25,804 nt of DNA from positions 1 to 25,804 of IMG/VR virus record IMGVR_UViG_3300006078_000008. One strand, 5' to 3'. The notes below the pieces were generated by a model that searched no databases, was not told the DNA's origin, and saw only the letters and a list, made by a program, of their open reading frames with translations. Position numbers and translations under genes: made by a program. Numbering within the stretch: position 1 is the stretch's first letter; every line of letters begins with the position of its first letter. The stretch comes from a virus. This document shows, one piece after another, positions 12,501 to 17,435 of this stretch.

Positions 12501-12557
12501 CAAAATAATATGGAACCTACACAAATACAGAATAGTACAAAGGGCATTTCTTTTTAA
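3531..12557 (+). CDS. Giant modular virion structural protein (baseplate/tail, gp7-position)
   Basis: A 3008-residue single open frame, about one third of the window. The N terminus (about residues 30-140: FLPAVFNTTLNKKLLDSTF, 'YIGSTKGK', then 'PPINIDKFRNHTSYYWVP') and C-terminal parts ('KIWWDTSTVRYYDYDQGDLDY' near 2248, 'PGSSIDVYEWI', 'YITEVKPYHTKVRQYY' near 2720) resemble very large structural proteins recalled from marine T4-like phages. In between are beta-rich modules: about 430-510 and 1705-1775 share a 'YVDSVQIDG...YTI...VIFGY' type fold, and 1644-1691 is a 'GTTDFTLYGAADSNIGTAF' module seen in many marine phage virion proteins. The last 70 residues contain a 'MINGEILYY...ITRGMNGTFGT' motif common in phage tail proteins. 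It occupies the position of T4 gene 7 and could be the wedge hub or a fusion of wedge and fibre functions; that role is inferred from position. There is no signal peptide and no membrane segment. Confidence 0.7.
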   Translation: MPENYKPNESNSEVSKTRVGSKQTKQVRSSSFLPAVFNTTLNKKLLDSTFDQLLHKGELESISAYIGSTKGKHRNDKDIYTSNDTQQLVPGVVSTDTDGNIENLITFKDIVKKTNNRFDSFNYAGAYASNSKTFLPPINIDKFRNHTSYYWVPEVTGGSTNENDVVFEKDYILIEQDGTTAWSTDNHWYHISDTAIEYQNPGRKAKRPIIEFDKDLELFSGLEKTTTNQPPLFVLYDEDGIALDDTTYNTPDFTGSKIIGYKESDVSIDPVLGLPVAYSDNAFGSNIIFENFLETTRYYYIDSDENIAEITGQYYYKTGTKLTTNYQYNKSHSLTSDSKQIIVDDLSTEIQFNVSGFSWRNEKEHYLITENDNHRLVELNKDIGHYTFVDNFPTGIVLESNTTHTIHNFVSGTELRVWRSDQDFTTPISDAAGTFDVPSDIQTLSFGFVDTVIGTIFIQSSQEVDVANHTLYLNGTPINTIDYYISDTITVNPEILQIGDVLDLEYQNNIGFDVTDIPEIITTNTSVSKLTEFTIADTISHWDSLIDGTHTGTNISGGDIRMFDNNVLYNVISESHDHLDVRQSLDTAAADWMSFKGRFISQVKRNWILSTNSNITDLVDIVLNDLTLIKEGIELYNNENMIPGVKHIPNSIASLGITNLYIPQKDNDNIIGHDGDVYHMAPGANIVDMNTASYDVVAAALLELESRIYNNISTSTNSTVAHHMPSPYISTWYSITDVNDYLYQNFASWQPVADIIKLGEPDVSDIDGWTWNYSSLDVNGYSIPGHWSGIYITLFGTDTPHLTPWHMLGFSIKPTWWDTYYSWTDTAKRSALILSLARGVTTVPGEAETINLLYARDWDFDTNAPVDIQGDLISPKELLSVYGSNTMDSEKFNPFKFGDHGPVETKWRKSSFGQASLINCISKIIPSTVWNTLEPGVIKAQENFILRNRYDTDITQIYNNTDTRLIHCLYGFTSSDLIKLYAESGTNGEFRLSSNDYGIHMSKGAPNELITASAVIIVKLASGFQIFGQSPNKQQFEFNEQYISAGSSFETVDIGNVSVRKYSKFYTQPSILEFGSILPKAQDVYNFLRGYVFRLNKIGFTSDKLTSNYPNSFVQWMSIADIKHSLTLSLGDSIVYAPQHGSVVEFNTLPNNKNGIYDVSGNKIPTSLLDISRLDGNIQVKVLDDTKIGSISTATIDYQHAIVFDNRTMFNDVIHDDIVGVRHQRFKLLGQKTSEWDGRQKAPGFLISGDHIIQNFDTSVGAISDFYDLSVCKLKNSQTMAEKYTAGESLSTWSDAQQLSNNTLSKFHRGMITHKGTAHAVTQLERSGLLMGLNDSSISINESWMFRQGKLGIDDSNRTEIELRQHEIKSKHQIIYFNPTDIVSNYKNVIDIRKDDILDTDNRYVHYIDDLVFNTESFGNNNLKLYTAGEVLENETTETIFNLEDIGDVYDSTAVYANIPTWNTTTSYKSGDNARHQGKLYSCIVNSTGVDLISEDIIELGNKRYPTFSFGSTAQISICDISDPTCIPDTVIFGNSITSYYDINVTGSVFNPITTTQDSNLVIDNNYIDMSLIGFENVFASNPSFESTYIPAFTDATGKTLIIDNTTYALFYTASVLNETLNGDGVQQYTTETTTTTQTSAPIAATSMVAGIEYTIAIPGTTDFTLYGAADSNIGTAFIYNGATVIGDGTVTFEETITTTTQVPTVITGTSTFTLSQELGLGSNNINVYVDSVQIDGTLLGVSQYTINSSLDTIEFVTVPLAGTVITVIFGYTNPMAGQEIIDRIYEQTPPSTLSFSINSDGMLKVIKDVNGDINGTLSIGNGTANADLGISENIIFANDQTQAIYVATTLAKIISNIQEANINGLTVSEIDNKINIISTNTSLLISGSTDVLSSIGLTTTTHVATTYIEQAPDTLDSAIVKLRSTYDPQDTGVIEFTNISGFLEIKTSLPFIDLGDTTFNVEAGIMSGILSTLNSNVENIFKNNEWQEIDNDPARISVHTVDDTSFMYNSLEERQIRYGSWNVFQFMTFDLYSDGDNQCTICAGNVTSDGNDAQITFNKEHNLNVGDYILILNSTTTPSIDGIHKVTKTHTSDNTTLFVDSFIEKCGTSPSILVARSMRFKYLTDIEDSLSSIYYSYQDDDLTWCSEFNNSTGTGVYTYDNGTFIQERTTLSRPTNADLDAIQIYNGADKNLSFELEIFDPLRGIIPGVASRNIDITGVVDFAAYTDSNDDTNIDTENAWGEYEIGKIWWDTSTVRYYDYDQGDLDYKSTHWAKQFPGSSIDVYEWIKSPLPPEEWEQLVESRTTVYGHLATGEAYNVIQNVTDEPYYYYSQLEQWNSNLGHYDDVYYFWVKNKTSITNKTKDLPVSQITKIINDPTATGIGWCAFVDGYSVILSNVRPYLNDTSSILQIDMFAPGQTHSNWTCITAGIDSIPDYWYMGARDNLVGSVNKIVDTELVYTRPLPNKLIHRFNQYGDDRETGQAWFTNLIGARREAIISLNCILKGITVLRTTPNWNYRLVNYITVNAGPIPITDYWDYAAYETTEFNTSGQFPSLYLDSDTNISTVDSNKDTLVVISKYDDELGLAQDETYLFDNGEWHLIKKLNSTIQFNDLVYDIDGWDTTKWDTGTISTCQWNELHQDAMYHIMEAARYDIFINKSKQYFNTWFFNIIDYVLADTEHTDWVYKTTYVDVTVEIPLALELKKYKRNVVSHLDEYITEVKPYHTKVRQYYMNNNVSESLTTSISEIANIESDIVFGECDNSLECISTFSYDSTFSGDEIVGAIFTDNVEPTETVEGAAFDDSVAYEEYDCGLFAHTHNYMNDIHGNTRRLSFAANAHEHLTLVVITNKSGSIVDNDSRTYMYLQDRHSNISAYTLPENKQSLLTTDLNDSTMSIGVADISKFNNSGGYVMINGEILYYAQIINNNLEHITRGMNGTFGTSAVIGDAIINIDDEKIATLDTISESVDTSSGLYISGLRFNDPGKSLLDPNQNNMEPTQIQNSTKGISF

Positions 12558-12559
12558 TG

Positions 12560-12570
12560 CTAAATATACT
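12560..12570 (+). promoter_or_regulatory. Possible late promoter motif before the 183-residue tail gene
   Basis: CTAAATATACT lies in the 34-base gap after the giant gene. It resembles the TATAAATA late promoter core of T4-like phages (CTAAATA variant). A start about six bases downstream would leave the ribosome binding site at 12576-12580 within the leader. Weak, because the DNA is AT-rich. Confidence 0.3.
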
Positions 12571-12575
12571 ATAAT

Positions 12576-12580
12576 AGGAG
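12576..12580 (+). promoter_or_regulatory. Ribosome binding site AGGAG
   Basis: AGGAG lies 11 bases before the ATG at 12592. It fixes the start of the 183-residue protein and contrasts with the absence of any such sequence before gp25, gp6 and the giant gene. Confidence 0.7.
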
Positions 12581-12591
12581 ATTAATATCAA

Positions 12592-13143
12592 ATGAGTGAA
12601 ACGTTAAAAGAAAAAACATTTTTTAGTATAGATGGACATGTATTGATTACAGATATTGATACAGGCGAGACTCTACTGAACAAGCACAACGCTATTAATT
12701 TCCAAAACATGTCATGGACAATAGTTAACCTATTAAAGAGTGGTGATGGGTTAATTAATACAATGTCATTTGGTAATGGTGGAACCTATATTAATAGTTC
12801 TGGTGATGTGGTTTACAATGCTCCAAACGTATCTGGTAGTACAGCTCAACTATATAATGAAACTTACACAGTCGCTAATCCAGGTATTGGTATAGAGCAA
12901 CATGATGGTGAGAATTATAGTGATATAGTAGTAACCGCAATTCTTGACTATGATACCATAACTGGACAGCAGCCACTTGATAACGCTACCGGTGATGATG
13001 ATACTGATTATATATTTGATGAATTAGCATTGAAGTCAGAAAATGGTAACTACTTAACTCACATAGTATTTCACCCAGTACAAAAAAGTGCAAATAGAAA
13101 GATAAGAGTAATTTATACATTGAGAATTATAGCAGGAATTTAA
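12592..13143 (+). CDS. Virion structural protein of marine T4-like type (tail/baseplate)
   Basis: A 183-residue protein that matches, from memory, a structural protein widely found near the baseplate genes of marine T4-like phages. Visible features: an N-terminal 'GHVLITDIDTGETLLNKHNAI' strand-turn-strand, a 'MSFGNGGTYI' motif at about residues 59-68, a central 'YNETYTV' strand, a 'DYIFDELALKSENG' segment, and a terminal strand pair 'LTHIVFHPVQKSANRKIRVIYTLRI'. The pattern suggests a compact beta-sandwich; no catalytic motif is seen. It has a ribosome binding site and is followed after one base by the next tail gene. Its exact position in the tail is not known to me, so no T4 gene number is given. 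Confidence 0.65.
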   Translation: MSETLKEKTFFSIDGHVLITDIDTGETLLNKHNAINFQNMSWTIVNLLKSGDGLINTMSFGNGGTYINSSGDVVYNAPNVSGSTAQLYNETYTVANPGIGIEQHDGENYSDIVVTAILDYDTITGQQPLDNATGDDDTDYIFDELALKSENGNYLTHIVFHPVQKSANRKIRVIYTLRIIAGI

Positions 13144-13144
13144 T

Positions 13145-14035
13145 ATGGCATACGAAGTTAAAAAAAGTAATGGTGAAATACTAACTATTAGTAACAACGC
13201 CATTAACACTGAAACAAGCTTACAGTTAATAGGTAAAAGTTTATTAAACTACGGTGATCCAATTGCTGAGAATTTTGTACATTTATTAGAAAATTTCTCA
13301 CATGATACCCCGCCAGTAAATCCAACTTCTGGACAATTATTTTATGATAACTCTGAAGATAGATGGAAGTATTATACTGGTACGGTTTGGAAGGATTTGG
13401 ATATAGCCACTATTGAAGTAGAATACCTAATGGACAATAACGGAACTATGCACGCCGTGACTATGATTAATGATACTGATGCTACAAATAAAACAATTGG
13501 GTTAGTAAGTTCAGAAGGATTTATACTACATGCTACTGATCCATCAACTGATGCCTACCGAGTTCAATTTCCTGAGATCGGCGCAGGTATAACCCTTGCT
13601 TCTGGTATGAAGTTTCACGGCACCGCCATTAGGGCTGAGTATGCTGACGTAGCGGAGTATTATACTAGTGATGTTGAATATGTTGCTGGAACAGTAATAG
13701 AGTTAGGTGGGGAAGCAGAAGTTACACAGACGAATGATAAATTAAGCACAAATGTATTTGGGGTGGTTTCATCTAATCCAGCATACTTAATGAATACGGT
13801 TCTTATGGGAACAAAGGTAGCAGTAGCATTAGTAGGCCGAGTTCCTTGTAAGGTAACAGGCATAGTAAAGAAAGGAGATCGTCTAGTAAGTAGTGACATA
13901 GCTGGAGTAGCGAGAGCCGCCACAGTTGAAGAAAACAACGCAGGCATACATTGGAGTCAAGTTATAGGTCGCTCACTAGAAAATAAATCAACAGACACTG
14001 TTGACCTCATAGAAGTTATTATTGGGAATAGATAA
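13145..14035 (+). CDS. Tail-fibre-like protein with G2-peptidase-like C-terminal domain
   Basis: A 296-residue protein with two recognisable parts. Residues 1-90 carry a phage tail N-terminal module, including 'LLENFSHDTPPVNP' and 'SGQLFYD...WKYYTGTVWKDL', a pattern shared by several marine phage tail proteins. Residues about 155-296 form a domain with 'ADVAEYYTSDVEYVAGTVI' (167-185), 'FGVVSSNPAYLMN' (205-217), 'VALVGRVPCKVTG' and 'VKKGDRLVSSDIAGVA'. This domain ends many phage fibre proteins and is annotated in some as a peptidase G2-type autoprocessing domain. Whether self-cleavage happens here cannot be told from the sequence. AGGA at 13134-13137, seven bases before the ATG, supports the start. 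The stop is directly followed by the next ATG (TAAATG), so translation is probably coupled. Confidence 0.65.
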   Translation: MAYEVKKSNGEILTISNNAINTETSLQLIGKSLLNYGDPIAENFVHLLENFSHDTPPVNPTSGQLFYDNSEDRWKYYTGTVWKDLDIATIEVEYLMDNNGTMHAVTMINDTDATNKTIGLVSSEGFILHATDPSTDAYRVQFPEIGAGITLASGMKFHGTAIRAEYADVAEYYTSDVEYVAGTVIELGGEAEVTQTNDKLSTNVFGVVSSNPAYLMNTVLMGTKVAVALVGRVPCKVTGIVKKGDRLVSSDIAGVARAATVEENNAGIHWSQVIGRSLENKSTDTVDLIEVIIGNR

Positions 14036-15184
14036 ATGCCAGCGATTGGTGAGTTAATTTCATCGAGTGATTTTAACACTCTAGTTTCTACCTATAATAA
14101 ATTTTGGGCAGATACCTGCGCTGGTTGTGCTTTTACTGACGCAGATAATACACCACACCAATACGGATGGGGACAATTACAAGTTGAACCAACGGTTATA
14201 GCTACAGAATTAATTACTGAATCAGACACCAATCGACTTTTAAACCAAGTGAATGCTGGATTATATCATATATTATATGATCCGGTCAATGCCAGTTCAG
14301 ATCTCCAGAACCGATTATTACATAAAATTTACACTGCTGACTATAATAGTTTAGGCTTTATTAATAATTCTAGAGATATAATGGCTGCGTTTTTTGAACA
14401 CGTAGAACAAACAGTCAATGCTATAGATCCTATCAAAACAGATTTAGCAGGTGTGCGATCAACACTAATAGAAGACAGTATTAGTAATAATTCGTTAGAA
14501 TGGAAAACAAGCTCAGAGGTTGTACTTACAGCAACATTTGATAATTACAACCAAGCAAGATATTTCTTTAATAGTGGTGGCAATATATTTGTACAATTAG
14601 ATGCGTTTGGTGGAGCATACGGAGCTGATCAATGGAATGGTATATTTGATTATATACAGTCGGTACATATAGGAGCAACCTCGACATCTAGTATAAACAA
14701 CGTTGGTACTGGATTTGGTGGATTCTATAATCTAAAAAGCACCAATCAAGACTTTATAACATTATTTACTGCTATTGGTGGTAATAATTGTGGTAGTTAT
14801 GGAGGCTACGGGGGCTACGGGGGCTACGGGGGCTACGGCAGTTATGGAAGTTACGGATGCTACAGCAGTTATGGAGGCTACGGGGGCTACGGTGAATATG
14901 GTGGGTATTCAAATAGAGCTATCGTGATATCTGGCAAGTGCATACAAACAGAAAATGACTTTTCTGTCCTTATAAAAATAACATTAGAAGATGATATCTC
15001 AGATACAGATAGTTTATTTAATACTAACATAACATGTGATTATGGATATCACACAGCGGCCACTACAGATCCTAATCCTAATATTAGTCTATTCCAAACA
15101 GATAGCTATATATACAAATTTATACAACGAACCCCACCGACGATTGCCGTCTATCAAGATTGGACTACTACCGATAATATTTGA
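14036..15184 (+). CDS. Tail structural protein with Gly-Tyr triplet tract
   Basis: A 382-residue protein. Residues 1-85 resemble the N-terminal module of a common marine phage structural protein ('SSSDFNTL' and 'YGWGQ' motifs followed by a helix ending in 'LLNQVNAGLYHIL'). Residues about 155-250 match that family's beta domain ('ATFDNYNQARYFFNSGGNIFV', 'GGFYNLKSTNQDFITLFT'), and the fold seems to resume at 'YSNRAIVISGKCI' (291-303). Between them, residues 253-291 are 13 consecutive (G/S)-X-Tyr triplets, so the tract looks like an expanded surface loop. Cys residues flank and interrupt it (C252, one in the tract). Gly-rich loops are known as host-range determinants in T2-type gp38 adhesins, so a receptor-binding role is possible but inferred. 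This is the last gene before the sigma70-type promoter and enzyme operon. Confidence 0.6.
   Translation: MPAIGELISSSDFNTLVSTYNKFWADTCAGCAFTDADNTPHQYGWGQLQVEPTVIATELITESDTNRLLNQVNAGLYHILYDPVNASSDLQNRLLHKIYTADYNSLGFINNSRDIMAAFFEHVEQTVNAIDPIKTDLAGVRSTLIEDSISNNSLEWKTSSEVVLTATFDNYNQARYFFNSGGNIFVQLDAFGGAYGADQWNGIFDYIQSVHIGATSTSSINNVGTGFGGFYNLKSTNQDFITLFTAIGGNNCGSYGGYGGYGGYGGYGSYGSYGCYSSYGGYGGYGEYGGYSNRAIVISGKCIQTENDFSVLIKITLEDDISDTDSLFNTNITCDYGYHTAATTDPNPNISLFQTDSYIYKFIQRTPPTIAVYQDWTTTDNI
14792..14908 (+). repeat. Tandem 9-base repeat encoding 13 (G/S)-X-Y triplets
   Basis: 117 bases coding 13 successive triplets: GSY, GGY four times, GSY twice, GCY, SSY, GGY twice, GEY, GGY. At DNA level the 9-mer GGCTACGGG occurs exactly at 14804, 14813 and 14822, nearly so at 14831 and again at 14876. 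Every unit keeps the frame, so gain or loss of units by slippage changes loop length without a frameshift. The tract is much richer in G+C than its surroundings. Confidence 0.95.
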
Positions 15185-15221
15185 TTCGTAGTTAACTTTG
15201 ATCATTCAACATATTTGATTT

Positions 15222-15229
15222 AATAAATA
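15222..15229 (+). promoter_or_regulatory. Possible late promoter motif in the 141-base gap
   Basis: AATAAATA, followed by CAATTAAATATAC, lies in the gap after the tail genes and is one base off TATAAATA. It lies about 100 bases before the next ATG and upstream of the much better sigma70-type promoter. The gap shows no convincing stem-loop followed by a T run, so no terminator is called there. Confidence 0.2.
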
Positions 15230-15266
15230 CAATTAAATATACACATAATTATATAGTCACAATCAC

Positions 15267-15295
15267 TTGACAACGCCCATAATTTAGTGTATTAT
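15267..15295 (+). promoter_or_regulatory. Sigma70-type promoter for the enzyme operon
   Basis: A perfect -35 hexamer TTGACA at 15267-15272 and TATTAT (5 of 6 to TATAAT) at 15290-15295 are separated by exactly 17 bases. Transcription would begin about 15302, giving a leader of roughly 24 bases with GGAG at 15315-15318 before the ATG at 15326. This host-type architecture would allow early or host-polymerase-driven expression of the downstream genes, separate from late tail genes. The match is direct; activity is inferred. Confidence 0.7.
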
Positions 15296-15325
15296 TAATG
15301 TATAGATCACAACTGGAGAAGCATC

Positions 15326-15673
15326 ATGGATGAGCGCCTTACCAAAGCACTTGCGTTTTCAAACTTTACACTAACTGTAAATAACCAAAAGAAGACTATT
15401 AAAACCAGAGTAGCACAGCTACGGGTAGTTCACTATGCTGGAGGAGTATTTACGGCAGATCATAATACTATTTCATTTATCAAAACACTTATTGATTTGG
15501 GACATAAAAAGTCACTATTGGAAGATAACCGCGGCACCCCTATCAATGCTTTAAGTTTATCTGATCTACTAGATTTATTGGTATCGGCGTATTTCAATTC
15601 AATGAATGAATTAGATGCTGAATATGAAAAAATTAAAAAATCTAGATCTATCAACAAACTTATGGATTGGTAA
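15326..15673 (+). CDS. Small conserved-looking phage protein, unknown function
   Basis: A 115-residue protein with GGAG eight bases before the ATG, directly downstream of the sigma70-type promoter. The N-terminal half looks beta-rich ('FTLTVNNQKKTIKTRVAQL', 'VVHYAGGVFTADHNTISFI'), followed by helices with charged residues ('MNELDAEYEKIKKSRSINKL'). No catalytic motif, signal peptide or membrane segment is seen. It resembles, from memory, small proteins of unknown function in other marine T4-like phages, where 'HNGGxF' and a C-terminal 'KxKRSV/I' pattern recur. It overlaps the next gene in a TAATG arrangement, making it the promoter-proximal gene of the enzyme operon. It may be an ordinary phage gene into whose transcript the enzymes were added. 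Confidence 0.6.
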   Translation: MDERLTKALAFSNFTLTVNNQKKTIKTRVAQLRVVHYAGGVFTADHNTISFIKTLIDLGHKKSLLEDNRGTPINALSLSDLLDLLVSAYFNSMNELDAEYEKIKKSRSINKLMDW

Positions 15674-16581
15674 TGGATTATTTAGATGAAGAAGGCGTTT
15701 GCTTTTTTGCATATAATAACTCTCAAATAGACTACATAAAATTAGTATTACTTGCCGCTGATTATGTAAAAACACATTTAAAAAAACCAGTGTGTTTGAT
15801 AACTGATGAGGGTGGCGAGGCATATTTAAGCAATACCCAACCTAAAGAATTGGTTGATAAGAACATTGACTATGTTGTAGTTACTGACGATAAATTTAGA
15901 AAGAATATTAGAGGACATTTTGATAGTCCTTGGACTGAGTTTGGTGCTCAATTTTCTAATTCGAACAAACACAAAATATGGGAGTATAGTCCGTTTGAAA
16001 AGACATTATTGTTGGACATTGACTACTTGGTAAAAAGCGATTTCTTAAACTATACCTTTGATAATGTATCAGGGGTTGCTATGTTTGATAGAGCCCTTAG
16101 TCTTAGAAACAATTTACCACACCCGAGAGAACAATACCTATTTGACGCAGGCATAAAAATGTGGTGGAGTACCGTTGTATTTTTTGATCGAAGCAATGAG
16201 AGTAAGTTATTCTTTGATACGTGGGCACATGTTGGTGATAATTACGACTTTTACCAATACCTATATAATTTTCCAGGATCACTATTCAGAACTGATTATT
16301 GTGCAAGTATAGCTGTTCATATATTAAACGGTATGACAAGTGGGTACGCGGTTGATAATTTTGTGGATCAACCAATGTACTATATGGATCAAAAGGATGA
16401 TATCATAGAAATTAATAATGACCAAGATTGGATATTCTTAGCACACTCACCAAAAGAAAAATGGCTTAATATATTAGTTAATAGCCATAATATTGATTTA
16501 CATGTAATGAATAAACGGGCTCTTGCTCGATCATGGGATAAAATAATGAAACATTCTGTAAACCACACTACCGTATCATGA
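15673..16581 (+). CDS. GT-A-like glycosyltransferase
   Basis: A 302-residue protein when started at the ATG at 15673, which overlaps the previous stop (TAATG) and is preferred over a TTG six bases upstream. The N-terminal half alternates strands and helices as in nucleotide-sugar GT-A folds. Residues 110-120 read KTLLLDIDYLV, with D115-I116-D117 as the DXD metal/UDP-sugar-binding motif after a hydrophobic strand, as in GT8-like enzymes. Later segments 'YLFDAGIKMWWSTVVFFDRS' and 'ESKLFFDTW' resemble the acceptor-side region of such enzymes. The next gene shares the same architecture ('SPFEKTLLLDIDYLV' versus 'SPFTYTICVDAYSVV'). Donor and acceptor are unknown. No membrane helix is present, so a cytoplasmic enzyme is expected. 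Confidence 0.6.
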   Translation: MDYLDEEGVCFFAYNNSQIDYIKLVLLAADYVKTHLKKPVCLITDEGGEAYLSNTQPKELVDKNIDYVVVTDDKFRKNIRGHFDSPWTEFGAQFSNSNKHKIWEYSPFEKTLLLDIDYLVKSDFLNYTFDNVSGVAMFDRALSLRNNLPHPREQYLFDAGIKMWWSTVVFFDRSNESKLFFDTWAHVGDNYDFYQYLYNFPGSLFRTDYCASIAVHILNGMTSGYAVDNFVDQPMYYMDQKDDIIEINNDQDWIFLAHSPKEKWLNILVNSHNIDLHVMNKRALARSWDKIMKHSVNHTTVS

Positions 16582-17435
16582 ATTCAATAGAAGGAAATAA
16601 CGGCTACATAATATCAGCAGTATCCGATGTTGATATTAAGCATGCAGCAGCTGCGGCGTACAGTATTAAAATAGAAAATCCAGGCGCAGAAATAGCATTA
16701 GCAGTACCTTCATCATTGAATATACTAGACAAGTATGCCATTCCATTCGATTACATATCAGATTTTCCGTATATTGTAAGTGAAGATCGACGAGCTAATG
16801 ATTGGCAATTATATTGGACCAGTCCATTTACCTATACAATATGTGTAGATGCCTACAGTGTGGTTAAGGAAAATCATGACAATACATGGAATTATCTCAT
16901 CGATCATTATAATTTATATTTTAATAATAGTGCTTATAATTTTAAAAATGAACCAATACAGCATTCACAGTATAGAGAAATTTACAAAGAGAATAATTTG
17001 ATAGATATTAGATCAGATATATTTTACTTTAAGAAAGATAATGAAGAAGCATTATCATATTTTAAACTATTAGATCCATTAATGCGTAATTGGAGAGAGT
17101 TAGTCACTAACTTAATTCCTCCGAAGTTTCATTCAGGAACCTACGATAGTGATTTGATTCATAGCATATGCTTATCACGAACTTATGATTACGAGAAGGC
17201 GCTTTCAATAAACACATCATTGTTTAATTTAATAGATATGCGCGACAGTGAGAGTAGATTTTATAAGGCTAAGAAGGGCTGGCTTAATTATTTAAATGTA
17301 TGGAGTACTGTTGGCGCAAATATAAAAATACAAAATCACATAGTTTCTGGTATATTATCATACAATGATCCAGAATTTTTAACTGACGAAATTTATGAAC
17401 ATCATGTCGAAGAATACAGATATCGAACAAAGTAA
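16578..17435 (+). CDS. Glycosyltransferase-like paralog with degenerate DXD
   Basis: A 285-residue protein overlapping the previous gene by ATGA, so translation is probably coupled. The layout parallels its upstream neighbour: an N-terminal Rossmann-like run ('YIISAVSDVDIKHAAAAAYSI'), then 'EIALAVPSSL', then 'SPFTYTICVDAYSVV' at residues 82-96, where the neighbour has 'SPFEKTLLLDIDYLV'. The expected second Asp is Tyr here (D91-A92-Y93), so the metal-binding motif is incomplete. The C-terminal part contains 'GWLNYLNVWSTVGANIKIQNHIVSGI'. It could be an active enzyme using another acidic residue, or a non-catalytic partner of the upstream protein. No signal peptide or membrane segment is seen. 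The glycosyltransferase call rests on fold-level similarity seen by eye. Confidence 0.45.
   Translation: MNSIEGNNGYIISAVSDVDIKHAAAAAYSIKIENPGAEIALAVPSSLNILDKYAIPFDYISDFPYIVSEDRRANDWQLYWTSPFTYTICVDAYSVVKENHDNTWNYLIDHYNLYFNNSAYNFKNEPIQHSQYREIYKENNLIDIRSDIFYFKKDNEEALSYFKLLDPLMRNWRELVTNLIPPKFHSGTYDSDLIHSICLSRTYDYEKALSINTSLFNLIDMRDSESRFYKAKKGWLNYLNVWSTVGANIKIQNHIVSGILSYNDPEFLTDEIYEHHVEEYRYRTK

Noticed and set aside
14792-14908. Collagen-like (Gly-X-Y) repeat
   Set aside because: The third position is always the amino acid tyrosine and the Gly position is once Ser; collagen repeats are Pro-rich with variable third residues. The tract is therefore a Gly-Tyr loop, not a collagen helix.
14036-15184. 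Variable region of a diversity-generating retroelement
   Set aside because: No reverse transcriptase and no near-copy template repeat of the C-terminal coding region is seen in the window; the repeat is a simple tandem array.
15185-15266. Rho-independent terminator after the tail genes
   Set aside because: No GC-rich stem followed by a T run was found; only short AT palindromes occur.
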